Part shown: positions 54,301-62,675 of the stretch, in pieces
Position numbering within the stretch: position 1 is the first letter of the stretch
Layout: the number at the start of each line of letters is the position of its first letter
Assembly (NCBI GenBank): GCA_015075515.1
Contig: JABTUE010000001.1
Location: 868,001-932,000, forward strand
Length of the DNA: 64,000 nucleotides
Direction of reading: 5' to 3'
DNA from: Planctomycetota bacterium
GTDB taxonomy: Bacteria > Planctomycetota > UBA8742 > UBA2392
Made by a program: the position numbers and the translations under genes
The notes under the pieces: model-generated
The model's database searches: none
The model's input: the letters and a program-made list of their open reading frames with translations, nothing else
What the model was told of the DNA's origin: nothing

Positions 54301-55741
54301 CGGGCACACCGGCCCGGTCTGGAGTGCCGACCTTACGCCGGACAACCGCACCCTGATCAGTTGCGGATCTGACGGCACCCGCGTCTGGGATGTGGAGACC
54401 GCGGTCCAGCGCGCGCGCGTCAAACCCAACGAACTGACCGTCAGCACCCGTGTCAGCCCCGACGGCGCGCGTTTTGCACTCAGCCTGTGGAAGCGCGTGT
54501 ACGTGTTTGACGTCGCGACGCTGGCCCAATTGGCAGAATGCAACATTCACGACGAAGTCACCACCGAATGTGACTGGTCGCCCGACGGAACCATGCTGGC
54601 CAGCACCAGCCTGGACGGTACGGTGCGTCTGTGGAACGCCGCCGACGGCAAGCCGCTGCGCGTGCTGGCACGCGGCCTGGGTCGCGTGGCCTCGGTGGCT
54701 TTTCATCCCGACGGCCGCCACGTGGCGACGGGTGCCGAAGACCGCGTGGTGCGTGTGCTGGACGTTGAAACCGGCGCCGTGACGCGCAGCCTGGAAGGAC
54801 ACGAGGACGCGATTTTCAACGTGCGCTTTTCGCCCGACGGCAACCTGCTGTTTTCGTCCAGCGGCGACCGCAGCATCCGCATCTGGCGTTATGCGGATGC
54901 CTCGACCGTGGCGGTGCTGAAATCCCAGCGTGAAACCGTCACGCGTCTGGCCGTCCACCCGCGCGGCACGCATCTGGCGAGCGGCAGCCAGGACGACACC
55001 GTGCGCATCTGGCCGTTGTGGGTACTCAACGTCGCGCGCGACACCGTGCGCGACTGGGCACAGCTTCAGACCGGCCTGATGGTGCCCGAAAAATCGTTTG
55101 TGGCGCGACGCCTGCCAACTTGGCCCGCGGGGCTGCGCGACGACTATGGCGCGCACGACCTGCGGCGTGAACACGTGCGGCTGGCGGGCCTGTACGCTGA
55201 GTTCGCCCACGCGCGGTTTGAGGGCTGGCGCTGCGAGGACGTGACCGGCCCCGACGGCAAGCCGGCCCGCCGTTATTTTCCGCCCCGAACGCGCGGCCCC
55301 GACGGCAAACTTTCAGGCCCGCCGCGTGGCCGGGTCAACTACGCCGCCTGGTGGGAAGACCGCCACGCCGCACAACTGCGGGCTGCGTGGCCGCGCGCTC
55401 CGGTGGTGACCGAGGTGCTGTCTGAGGGGCAGGCGCGCGAATTGGGCCTGGCCGAGGGCGACCTGCTGCTGCGCGTGGACGGCGTGGAGGTTGGCGACCG
55501 CGAGCAGTTGCGGCGCCTGCTGGACGAACGCCAGGATCGTTCGTGTATCGTGGCGGTGCTGCGGCTGGCGCGCGACGAACGCGGCCAGCCCGTGGCGGCG
55601 GTGAACGAACAGGGCGACCTGCGGCTGGACGAAACCGGCCGCACGTACTGGGACGGCCGCCGCTTTGAGGTTGAACTGAAGCCGGGCCGCCTGGGCATGC
55701 GCGTGGGCGACGCGGTCTGGCCCCCGCGCCCGGCGCGCTGA
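51350..55741 (+). CDS. Membrane-spanning Ser/Thr protein kinase with WD40 repeats and PDZ-like domain
   Basis: 1463 residues. Kinase domain about 140-440: GGMGRILLARD, VALKELLP (Lys), HRDLKPEN (catalytic Asp about 289), DWGLA in place of DFG, and GTPAYMPPEQA. A transmembrane span at about 480-500 (VVLGMLAAYLVVAAAVYHYF) is followed by a coiled coil, then about a dozen WD40 blades (SPDGRTLASGSLDSTIRLWD). C-terminally a PDZ-like segment (GLAEGDLLLRVDGVEV). Architecture typical of Planctomycetota. Start at 51350 by the promoter and absence of signal features upstream; the frame opens at 51257. Likely transmits an extracytoplasmic stimulus. Confidence 0.93.
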   Translation: MATVSKSMVAAVLAVRSGRLEPAAADRILAEGPDEDTRVRKLRQAAGADQFDDDPVFAPVDQIAQRLATGGDLADLVPDEPARRTLLSIVAARPEGEAVRETLLSLAPRPRDGAPSSQQPTQAGRGVTATRPSTRVLDLMTDSRQRYSVQREHARGGMGRILLARDNVVGREVALKELLPLREGSRPSETADSRGIAERFLREAKITGQLEHPNIVPVYEIGKHADESLYYTMKFVRGETLARKLARVGRDEALDRKQKLAQRLKLLDAFIDVCNAVAYAHSRGVIHRDLKPENIMVGEYGETVVLDWGLARVKGQEDTAARELMASTKHMSKSLLGDTGGNLTQHGAVVGTPAYMPPEQARGELETVDEQSDVYALGAVLYEILTGRPPFDGPVPGLIIQQVLHGVPLRVGAVVPEAPPELEALCAKAMAREKTARMATARELANELVAFRDGRTLSVYQYSTRELVARWVSRNRRAVVLGMLAAYLVVAAAVYHYFQLREEKRLVEEQKLQAENARASAEHERENARRQQLRAESALLAAESGERAARLAKDEAESATATAREEARQKAKALAAWDQTLADAYAMRVRLAIAERDYNAALAFAAAALSSAEQPEARGALVALPQVYPLIHELKPPRDMPQHLYEFYGVSFSPDGTLIAGGMPDGSCCVWDALTGELAATLPGGTASVYSAVFHPGGELLVTSDSHGMVRLYPVLPEQRRVLPEHRSFKCSGRVNVVSFRGDGRLVALGSSAAIELWDIHTLTRVATMAEPDHTPMFTAFSPDGRHVVSACLDQRPDQQAIRLWDAPGAALKSRLSGHTLSAGYLVFSPDGRTLASGSLDSTIRLWDMETETCRVVINDHGSFVLGLAFSPDGRTLASCSADSTVRLWDARNGEAIAVLSGFEGWVQSVAFSPDGSALAGRNAQGQVRVWRMQDRDRRTLADHGADVFDVRFSADGAYLVSASWDGTIRLRNARTFETTRVFRGHTGPVWSADLTPDNRTLISCGSDGTRVWDVETAVQRARVKPNELTVSTRVSPDGARFALSLWKRVYVFDVATLAQLAECNIHDEVTTECDWSPDGTMLASTSLDGTVRLWNAADGKPLRVLARGLGRVASVAFHPDGRHVATGAEDRVVRVLDVETGAVTRSLEGHEDAIFNVRFSPDGNLLFSSSGDRSIRIWRYADASTVAVLKSQRETVTRLAVHPRGTHLASGSQDDTVRIWPLWVLNVARDTVRDWAQLQTGLMVPEKSFVARRLPTWPAGLRDDYGAHDLRREHVRLAGLYAEFAHARFEGWRCEDVTGPDGKPARRYFPPRTRGPDGKLSGPPRGRVNYAAWWEDRHAAQLRAAWPRAPVVTEVLSEGQARELGLAEGDLLLRVDGVEVGDREQLRRLLDERQDRSCIVAVLRLARDERGQPVAAVNEQGDLRLDETGRTYWDGRRFEVELKPGRLGMRVGDAVWPPRPAR

Positions 55742-55744
55742 TGT

Positions 55745-56773
55745 CTACCCGAACACCTGCGCCAGCCGGTAATAGTCCGGCGTCACGCGCTTGAGTTTGC
55801 CTGCCACGTCGTCCAGCGGCACCGGCACGACCTTTGTGCCCTGCAGGCCGGCCATCACGCCGCTCTGGCCCTCCACCAGCAGGTCAAAGGCCCGGTCGCA
55901 CACGCGCGTGGCCAGAATCCGGTCGGCCGCGCAGGGCGCGGCGCTGCGCTGAAGATAGCCCAGTGTGGTGCAGCGCGCGTCGTAGCCCAGACGGATCTCG
56001 ATTTCACGGGCCAGGTTCGCGCCCACGCCGCCGAGCTTGGGCCGGCCCAGTTTGTCGGCCACGCCGGACTGCGGGTCAAGCACGCGCTGTTCGTCCAGCG
56101 CGCCCTCGGCGATCACTACGATCGAGTAATTGCGGCCGTGGGTTTCGTGGCGCGTTTTCAGCCGGGCGCAGATTTCGTCCAGCGTGAACGGGAACTCGGG
56201 CACCAGCGCCAGGTCGGCCCCGCCGGCAATCGCGGCCTCAACGGCAATCCAGCCGACGTTGCGGCCCATGACCTCGACCACCATCACGCGGTTGTGGGAT
56301 TCGGCCGTGGCGCGCAGGTTGTCCAGCGCGTGGGTGACCATTTCGACGGCAGTCAGAAACCCCACGGTCAGTTCCGTGCCCGCAAGGTCGTTGTCAATCG
56401 TCTTGGGCACGCCGACGACCGCAAAGCCGCTTTGGGCCAGCAGGCGGGCCGCGGTCTGGCTGCCATTGCCGCCGATCACGCACAGGCCGTGGATGTCGTG
56501 CCGGGCCAGGGCGGCTTTGGCCTTGTCGGCGTCGCCGGCGGCCAGAAACAGGCGCGAGCGCGAAGAACGCAGAATCGTGCCCGCCGTCTGCACGATGCCG
56601 GTGACGTCGTCGCGGGTGATGTCGCGGACGCTGCCCTTGATCAGTCCGTCCCAGGCGTCAAACACGCCCACCGGCGTGATGCCGGCGTTGAAGCAGCGCC
56701 GGGCCAGGGTGCGGATGCAGGCGTTGGTGCCGGGCGCGTCGCCGCCGGATGTGATGATGCCGATGCGTTTCAT
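55745..56773 (-). CDS. pfkA: 6-phosphofructokinase, ATP/PPi specificity mixed
   Basis: 342 residues. Catalyses phosphorylation of fructose 6-phosphate. Numbering matches E. coli PfkA. TSGGDAPGTN (G11), catalytic TIDND (D127) and VEVMGRNVGW present. Position 103 is Asn (GGNGS) instead of the Mg-binding Asp; 104 is Gly as in ATP enzymes; 124 is Lys (PKTIDND) as in PPi enzymes. So the phosphoryl donor cannot be read off safely. Convergent with the kinase-WD40 gene, 3 nt between stops. Confidence 0.9.
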   Translation of the reverse strand: MKRIGIITSGGDAPGTNACIRTLARRCFNAGITPVGVFDAWDGLIKGSVRDITRDDVTGIVQTAGTILRSSRSRLFLAAGDADKAKAALARHDIHGLCVIGGNGSQTAARLLAQSGFAVVGVPKTIDNDLAGTELTVGFLTAVEMVTHALDNLRATAESHNRVMVVEVMGRNVGWIAVEAAIAGGADLALVPEFPFTLDEICARLKTRHETHGRNYSIVVIAEGALDEQRVLDPQSGVADKLGRPKLGGVGANLAREIEIRLGYDARCTTLGYLQRSAAPCAADRILATRVCDRAFDLLVEGQSGVMAGLQGTKVVPVPLDDVAGKLKRVTPDYYRLAQVFG

Positions 56774-56798
56774 GGCGGCAGTATAGCGGCTTGTGGTG

Positions 56799-58739
56799 CT
56801 ACTCGTTCAGGGCGGAAAGGATTTCCGGTTTTGTGGCGCCGCGGTCGCACAGTTTGCGAAATGCCGCGCGCGACAGCGCGGTGCTGCCCTTGCGTTCGAA
56901 CTCGGCAAACTCGTCCACCAGGATCACGAACCGGGCGTCGGTCAGGTTGCGCGGCTCCATGACGGCCCAGTCCGCCGGCGGGTTGCCGTCGGCGGGCATC
57001 GGGCGCCAGCTCGGCGGCGTGGCCCAGCGCGCCGCCAGCGGCACGGCGCGCACGCCGATCGTGCCCCAGAACTTTGTAGAGCGGCCGAAGTCGTAATACA
57101 CAGGTACGGCCACGCGGGTGTCAGCAGCCAGGTCGGGGTCTTTGGGCCAGTCCCGCAGCCAGCGCGCGGCCAGGGCGCGGGCGTAATCGTGGTTTTCCAG
57201 TTCGCCGGGCAGCAGTTGGTGCTTCAGCCCGATGTCTTCGCAGCTCACCAGGTGCAGGCCGTAAAACAGCAGGCGCATTTCCTCAAGCTCGTCGCCCAGC
57301 GGCAGCCTGCGCCAGCCGCCCTGGCGCGCCCCGCGCATCCGGTTGAGGTCTTCCACTTCGGCCATCAGGAACTTCTGCAAGAAGGCATAGCCGCGGGCGT
57401 AACGCAGGTAATAGGTGGGGTTGGGCTCGACGCGCAGCCGCGGCGCAAGCCGGTCTTCGGGCGGCATTGGCACGGCCGATTTGGCTTCACCGCCCAGGGC
57501 TATCTGGCGCACATGGGTTTCGCGGTGTTTAGTGACCATGGCCTTGAAGGCTTCCACCAGCCGCAGCTTGTACTTTTTGCTCAGCACCAGTTTGCCGCTT
57601 TCGGCGCCGCGTTCGGGCAGGACAAAGGCCTCCAGCGCGTGCAGTTGCCAGTCGTACCAGCCGCTGTTGGCGTCGGGCTTGAGGGCAAGCTTGCCGTCGC
57701 GGATGGCCTTGATGAAGTCCAGCATCAGGTCCGTGCCCTCACGGGGCAGGCCCTGGGGATACAGTTTGTTGAACAGGTTGGTCTCGCGGGAATTTGAGTA
57801 GGGCAGAAAATGCAGGCGCGCCACGGTGTCTTTTTGCGCGGCCAGTTCACGCACGTCGTCTTCGGTGTCCGCAAGATCCAGCAGGTGCAGACCCTGGTGC
57901 GGGTTGGTCAGGCGCGCGTACCAGTCCAGCATGCGCTGGTACATCTCAAGACAGCTCGGGTTTTTCTGCATGGCGCGCAGCAGCGCGTCGGGCAGTCCGC
58001 GGCGTGACGTGAACTCGTGCTGAAGGAAACGCAGAAAGCGGAAACAGGCCTGCAGTTCGGCGCTCCAGTCGTAAAACCCGACCACGGCGCTTTCGTGGTT
58101 CCGGCGCGCGAACTCGGCCAGAAAGGCCGCGGCACCGGCCGGTTCGCGGGCCAGTTCTTCACGCGACAGGTAGCCGCCGGCGCGCAGCGCGGCCCACAGC
58201 CAGGCGTATGCGCCCGCGCGCGGGTCACATTCGGTCATAATCTGGCGCAGCAGCAGTTCGATGCTGCGCAGGCCCTGTTCACGGTTGCTGGCCAGGTGCA
58301 GTTCCAGCGCCGCGTACAGGCCGTCGTCGAATTGCTTGGCCTTGCCGCCGACCAGGTTGACACTGGGCAGCAGGCGAAGGCCGAGGTCGGCAAGTGCGGC
58401 GGCGGCCGCGGCGTAATCGGGGTACAGGCGCAGCAGCGGATCGTCCTGGCCGGGCACAAGGTCGGGCACGTCCAGGGCGATCAGGGCGGCGCTGTGGTTG
58501 ATCTGCCAGCGGTTACCTTCGGGGCCGAAGGGGCGTGAATCAGGCAGGGCGGGATCAAAGACAGGTTTCTTGGCCGCGGGGTCGTCGTCGGCCAGCAGAT
58601 CGCTGACGGTCGCGGGCGTGACTTCGGTGCGTTCGACCTCGTAGATGTCCAGCACCGTCTGGCGCACGACCCACCAGGCACCGATGCCGCCGGCAATCAC
58701 CAGCAGTGCCGCGATGCCGACTCTTACGGCGAGCTTCAT
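56799..58739 (-). CDS. Membrane-anchored protein of unknown function
   Basis: 646 residues from the ATG at 58739, with GGAGG upstream. N-terminal hydrophobic anchor (MKLAVRVGIAALLVIAGGIGAWWVV). The rest is Leu/Ala/Arg-rich helical with Trp and Tyr patches (YDWSAELQACFRFLRFL, SGWYDWQLHALEAFVLPE, YYLRYARGYAFLQKF). Two lone cysteines. No recognisable enzyme motif. It follows pfkA on the same strand by 25 nt (pfkA is downstream). Confidence 0.72.
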   Translation of the reverse strand: MKLAVRVGIAALLVIAGGIGAWWVVRQTVLDIYEVERTEVTPATVSDLLADDDPAAKKPVFDPALPDSRPFGPEGNRWQINHSAALIALDVPDLVPGQDDPLLRLYPDYAAAAAALADLGLRLLPSVNLVGGKAKQFDDGLYAALELHLASNREQGLRSIELLLRQIMTECDPRAGAYAWLWAALRAGGYLSREELAREPAGAAAFLAEFARRNHESAVVGFYDWSAELQACFRFLRFLQHEFTSRRGLPDALLRAMQKNPSCLEMYQRMLDWYARLTNPHQGLHLLDLADTEDDVRELAAQKDTVARLHFLPYSNSRETNLFNKLYPQGLPREGTDLMLDFIKAIRDGKLALKPDANSGWYDWQLHALEAFVLPERGAESGKLVLSKKYKLRLVEAFKAMVTKHRETHVRQIALGGEAKSAVPMPPEDRLAPRLRVEPNPTYYLRYARGYAFLQKFLMAEVEDLNRMRGARQGGWRRLPLGDELEEMRLLFYGLHLVSCEDIGLKHQLLPGELENHDYARALAARWLRDWPKDPDLAADTRVAVPVYYDFGRSTKFWGTIGVRAVPLAARWATPPSWRPMPADGNPPADWAVMEPRNLTDARFVILVDEFAEFERKGSTALSRAAFRKLCDRGATKPEILSALNE

Positions 58740-58860
58740 GCGTGCCTCCATGCACAGTGTAATCCGCGTGGCTCGGGTACGGGTGTGCAAATCCGGGGCG
58801 TGAACAACTGGAAACTTCACACTGTTTGGGGCAGACTGCGCGCCCAACCGGAGGTACTCC

Positions 58861-59409
58861 ATGAGAATCAGTGCCCTGTTCGCGCTTGTGTTCTGTTTCG
58901 TGATGCTGGCCGGCTGTGGCGGCATGCCCAAGCCCCAGATTGACGCCACCATGCCGCGCAGCGACGCGACCAACGTTCGCGCCTCTGTAATGGCCACCAA
59001 TTACGACAGTTCCTGGGACAAGGAAAACGTGCGCCTGCGCGTGCACCAGATCTGGCTGAACCGCGACGGTGTGCCCACGAACAAGGAAACCGTTCTGGAC
59101 AAGGCCTTTGACGGCCGCCAGGGCGACCAGCGCGCCGTGCTTAAAATGAAGGATTCGGAAGGCCGCAGCAGCAACCGCGTGCGCCTGCAATTCGAACTGG
59201 TCAGCGGCGAAAACAAGACCAACGAAAACGTCAGCGCGGCCTCGACCCTGGAATGGAAGCTGTCCTCAAGCCTGGCAAACAAGGACCTGTTGCTGCTGGC
59301 GGTGGTCAGCCGCAAGGGCCGCAACAACTACGCGCTGGACGTGCTGTACGCGCTGGACCCGGCCACGGGCTACATCGAACAGGTTCTGCCCAGTTACGAC
59401 GCGAAGTAG
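58861..59409 (+). CDS. YcfL-like lipoprotein
   Basis: 182 residues. The lipoprotein signal MRISALFALVFCFVMLAGC ends at Cys19. A single beta domain follows (NVRLRVHQIWLNRDGVPT, RVRLQFELVSGENKTNENV, LLLAVVSRKGRNNYALDVLY). GGAGG precedes the ATG. Resembles DUF1425/YcfL-type small outer-membrane lipoproteins by length and pattern, but this is weak. Terminated by a long hairpin. Confidence 0.7.
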   Translation: MRISALFALVFCFVMLAGCGGMPKPQIDATMPRSDATNVRASVMATNYDSSWDKENVRLRVHQIWLNRDGVPTNKETVLDKAFDGRQGDQRAVLKMKDSEGRSSNRVRLQFELVSGENKTNENVSAASTLEWKLSSSLANKDLLLLAVVSRKGRNNYALDVLYALDPATGYIEQVLPSYDAK

Positions 59410-59430
59410 GGCGGTTACGGGTTATCCGGA

Positions 59431-59468
59431 AGCGGCCTGTCGCGACAACACCGTCGCGACAGGCCGCT
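59431..59468. terminator. Long bidirectional hairpin between convergent genes
   Basis: A 16-bp perfect stem (AGCGGCCTGTCGCGAC with its complement), 6-nt loop, between the lipoprotein stop (59409) and the stop of the 59473 gene. Confidence 0.85.
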
Positions 59469-59472
59469 GTGT

Positions 59473-60927
59473 TTACTGCCGGACTGTCACGTCGGCCCAG
59501 GTGTACGGGCGCAGCATGGAATAGAAACTTGTTCCAGCCACGCTGACTTCTTCCTTGCCGTTCAACCCGTAGCCCCAGGCGTTGGCCAGACAGCGCGCAG
59601 GCAGCTTGCCCTGGCCGAACACCGCCGTCAGCGGCAGCGAAACCTCAAACGTGAAGCGGCCGGCCTCGGCCTTGCCTGCGGCTTTCACGTCGGTCAGGGG
59701 CGTCAGTTTGATGCCCTTTTGCACGTCCAGTGTCCACACGTCGGGGCCGCTGGCACCGTTGTCGCCGATGAAGAACAGCCTTTCGTCGCCCGCAAGCTGT
59801 TCGGTCGCGCTGGTTGCCACGCCCAGCCACAGTCCGCTGCCCATGCGGCTGCCGCGTTCGCTGGAGCTGGTAAACGCCCCCTCATAGGCCAGACTGCCGG
59901 CGACCAGCAGTCGGGGGCCGGCGATCATCCAGCGCAGGTAGTCGGCCTGGGCGCCGCCGCGCAGGGTCAGGGTGCCGGCGCCGGTCTTCCAGGCGTTGCC
60001 ACTGCCGTCGGGTTCAAAGCGCGAGTCCTCAAACGGCAGGCTGAGCTGCACCCGCGGCGGCAGCATGGATTGCGGCCGGCGCTTCAGGTAATCGCGCACC
60101 AGATACACGTCGCGCTGGACACTGGCGATGTGCAGGTGCCCGTCGCGCAGACACAGGGCTTCGCACTGGCCGGCCTCGATCAGCGTACTGAACAGCGGCG
60201 GGCCCTGAAGCACGTCTTTGGCGAACACAAACACGCGCGTATAGCCCAGCAGAACCAGATGCCCGCCCGCGGCGTCGCCGTCAGCGGCGGTGATCATCGT
60301 GCCGTCGCCCAGGTTCAGCTTTGCCGCCAGTTCGGGCGTGTTGGGCACGCCGGCCTTGAGAGTCTCAAACCGGTACAGCGCGGTGAAGCCTTCGGTGCGC
60401 TGCTTGGTCACAAGGTGCAGCTTGCCGTCCAGAACCGCCGCGGCCTCGCAGTCGTGGGGTTCGCCGGGCCAGCGCACGGGGTAGGTCGCGTCCAGCACCA
60501 GATATCCCTTGCCGGATTCGTCGCGGCTGTAGCGCACGTGGTACAGGGTGATGTCGTCGCGGCGGCGGTGGCTGTCGCCCACGTCGCAGATCAGCAACCG
60601 GCCGTCCAGCACGCAGATGTCTTCCCAGTCCACGTTGCGGGCGCCGGGCACGGCCAGGCGCTCGGCGTCGGTGAAATCAAGCGAGGTCGAACGGTACAGG
60701 TACGGGCCATCGCCGCTGTCGTTGTGGGCCCACCAGGCGCCGTCGTGCCAGACCAGCCCTGCGCAACTGTCCAGCCCGCGTGCGGCCAGGCGCGTGAACG
60801 GCTTGAGCGTCCCCTTGCCGTCGGCAAAGTCGGTCAGTGAATCGGGCGCGTTTTGGGCCGGGACGACAAAGCCGGGTGCCAGCGCGCACGCCAGGGCCGC
60901 CAGAAACAGCATCAAAGTTCGGCGCAT
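59473..60927 (-). CDS. Secreted protein with propeller-like and DOMON-like parts
   Basis: 484 residues from the ATG at 60927. The signal peptide is MRRTLMLFLAALACALAPG. The first 280 residues resemble a secreted beta-propeller (GLVWHDGAWWAHNDSGDGPYLYR, ICDVGDSHRRRDDITLYHV, HDCEAAAVLDGKLHLVTKQ) of the phytase/esterase-like kind. The C-terminal part (LPFEDSRFEPDGSGNAWKTG, LWLGVATSATEQLAGDERLFFIGDNG, VSLPLTAVFGQGK) looks like a DOMON/CBM9 carbohydrate- or heme-binding domain. Function unknown. Confidence 0.72.
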   Translation of the reverse strand: MRRTLMLFLAALACALAPGFVVPAQNAPDSLTDFADGKGTLKPFTRLAARGLDSCAGLVWHDGAWWAHNDSGDGPYLYRSTSLDFTDAERLAVPGARNVDWEDICVLDGRLLICDVGDSHRRRDDITLYHVRYSRDESGKGYLVLDATYPVRWPGEPHDCEAAAVLDGKLHLVTKQRTEGFTALYRFETLKAGVPNTPELAAKLNLGDGTMITAADGDAAGGHLVLLGYTRVFVFAKDVLQGPPLFSTLIEAGQCEALCLRDGHLHIASVQRDVYLVRDYLKRRPQSMLPPRVQLSLPFEDSRFEPDGSGNAWKTGAGTLTLRGGAQADYLRWMIAGPRLLVAGSLAYEGAFTSSSERGSRMGSGLWLGVATSATEQLAGDERLFFIGDNGASGPDVWTLDVQKGIKLTPLTDVKAAGKAEAGRFTFEVSLPLTAVFGQGKLPARCLANAWGYGLNGKEEVSVAGTSFYSMLRPYTWADVTVRQ

Positions 60928-61383
60928 GGAACACCCCGTGTCCGGTGCGGCAGGCCCGGCCCCTACTGTCAACCGCGGGCCTGTGCCCGTCAACCGGGTG
61001 ACCGCAACGCGGGCCGGCGCGTGCCGCCGTCAACGGTGGTTAAACGAGCTTGGGCCGCGCGCTCGGCGTCAGCCCAAGATCTTTTCAGCGAACCGCGCAT
61101 GCCGTTGGCCGGACGGTTTGGTGCACCCTTTATGCAAGGTGGGTGGCCGGAAGGCGGGTCAGGATTTCCCCCGACAGTTAAGGAGGGCATATCCGTTCAC
61201 ACCCGACCTGGGCCTCCCCGAGCACATTCATCGGCGCCGCAAACTTGTTGTCCGCCTGACGAACACAGCAGTAGGCCGCAACATTGTAGTGCCCGCCTCC
61301 GCCGGGGCAAGCCGAACCGGAGGCGGCCAATCCGGCTGGGGTTCTGATGCACGAAAACAACGGCGCCGGCCCGGACTTTGCCG
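60928..61383. other. 456-bp gap without a supported gene
   Basis: Upstream of the 60927 start and beyond the stop of the 61384 gene. Contains an AAGGAGGG ribosome-site-like string at about 61180-61187 without a matching start codon, and a hairpin at 61293-61326. No RNA gene recognised. Confidence 0.5.
61293..61326 (-). terminator. Possible terminator of the 61384-63773 gene cluster
   Basis: 9-bp stem CCGCCTCCG/CGGAGGCGG with 16-nt loop, about 60 nt past the stop at 61384. No U-tract. Confidence 0.4.
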
Positions 61384-61950
61384 TCAACCCTGGGCCGGCG
61401 GCAGGATCACTTCAACGCGCATGTCGCGTAAACGCTCAAAGTCCAGACGCTTGCGGCGCAGCGGCCACCAGTCGTACAGAAAAATCTCCAGCGGCCGCCA
61501 CATCGCCACCCAGCCGCCGATCATGATGCCCTCGCGCGCCAGATCACCCCAGGTGCGGTCGGCCAGTGCCGCACCCACCAGGTGCGCGCCGGCCATGGAA
61601 ACCGCCAGCACCATCAGTCCGATCAGCAGGCTGAGCCGTCCCCGGCGCATCAGCTCGCGGAACTCGTTGCGCGCCAGTTCAACCATCTGGCCGTAATAGT
61701 TGCGCACCGAGGCCTCGATCAGCGCCTGCTGGTCGGTGTGGCCCTTGGGGTCGGCAATATGCACAACCAGCCGCAGCGGCTGGTGTTTCCCGATTTCGCG
61801 CGCCCAGCTTTCAATGTAACGCGCGGCATCGTCGTCCAGATCGCGTTCAATGAACGGATCAGGGTCCAGCGAGTTGAAAAGCTGGCTGATCTCGCGCACA
61901 CGCAGGCGAATCACGCCGTGGCCGCGATCGCTGTTGGCGCCGTCATTCAT
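61384..61950 (-). CDS. Two-span membrane protein, unknown
   Basis: 188 residues. Soluble N-terminal half (REISQLFNSLDPDPFIERDLDD) then two hydrophobic segments (LSLLIGLMVLAVSMAGAHLVGA, split; GIMIGGWVAMWRPLEIFLYDWWPL) and a basic tail. The start overlaps the dienelactone hydrolase stop by 4 nt (ATGA), so it is translationally coupled to it. The phrase FIERDLDDDAARYIE suggests a small family in which the N-part contacts a membrane. Function unknown. Confidence 0.7.
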   Translation of the reverse strand: MNDGANSDRGHGVIRLRVREISQLFNSLDPDPFIERDLDDDAARYIESWAREIGKHQPLRLVVHIADPKGHTDQQALIEASVRNYYGQMVELARNEFRELMRRGRLSLLIGLMVLAVSMAGAHLVGAALADRTWGDLAREGIMIGGWVAMWRPLEIFLYDWWPLRRKRLDFERLRDMRVEVILPPAQG

Positions 61951-62663
61951 GCGCCGGCCTTGAGCTCGCGCGCCAGCAGTTCAAACACCTTAAGCCAGGC
62001 CATGTTGGCGGCGTCGGCGTCAAAATCGTCACGCTCGTCGCAGGCAAAGCCGTGGCCGACGCCGGCAAACAGGTGCACTTCATGCGGCACACCGGCCTGG
62101 CGCAAAGCCTGCGCCACCTGCTCGACCTCGGCCGGTTCGATGATCGTGTCTTTTTCCGCGTAGATCATCAGCATGCGGGCCTTGAGTTTCGGCGCCAGAT
62201 CCACGCTGGGCGGGCCGCCGCCGGGGCGGTACCTGCCGATGCCGCCGCCATAAAAACAGGCGCAGGCGGCAATGCCGTCCAGTGTGCCGGCCAGCCAGGC
62301 GGCATGACCGCCGAAACAGAAACCTACCACCCCCACGCGCGTGCAGCCCTGCGCGCGCAGCCAGTCCGCCGCGGCCTTGACGTCGGCCAGAATGCCGTCG
62401 GCGGTGCAGGCTTCGCGGTATTTGCGGCCCACGGCAACGGCCCTGGCGTCATAGCCGGCATCAAAGCCCGGTGCCACGCGGTGGAACAGTTCGGGCGCGA
62501 TGGTGACATAGCCCATGCGCGCCAGGTTTTCAGCAACAGCGCGGATGTGGCCGTTAACGCCGAAAATTTCCTGCAACACGACCACGCCGGCGCGCGAATC
62601 GCGTGCCGGGCGCGCGGCAAAACCGCGCAGAGTGCCGCCTAGCTCAACCCACGTTCCGGCCAT
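61947..62663 (-). CDS. Dienelactone hydrolase family protein
   Basis: 238 residues. Catalytic features: VVLQEIFGVNGHI (Glu of the DLH pocket), nucleophile GFCFGG (Cys, as in DLH), YAEKDTIIEP (Asp) and GVGHGF (His). Hydrolyses ester or lactone substrates; the physiological substrate is unknown. 12 nt after ychF on the same strand, so ychF-DLH-membrane protein form an operon. Confidence 0.92.
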   Translation of the reverse strand: MAGTWVELGGTLRGFAARPARDSRAGVVVLQEIFGVNGHIRAVAENLARMGYVTIAPELFHRVAPGFDAGYDARAVAVGRKYREACTADGILADVKAAADWLRAQGCTRVGVVGFCFGGHAAWLAGTLDGIAACACFYGGGIGRYRPGGGPPSVDLAPKLKARMLMIYAEKDTIIEPAEVEQVAQALRQAGVPHEVHLFAGVGHGFACDERDDFDADAANMAWLKVFELLARELKAGA

Positions 62664-62675
62664 GCGGTACCCGCG

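Noticed and set aside
51329..55210. A 1293-codon open frame antisense to the kinase-WD40 gene
   Set aside because: It lies opposite a gene with clear kinase and WD40 motifs; long antisense frames are expected at this GC content and it shows no domain or start signal.
61180..61187. Ribosome-site-like AAGGAGGG in the 60928-61383 gap
   Set aside because: No start codon at a usable distance opens a frame of useful length.
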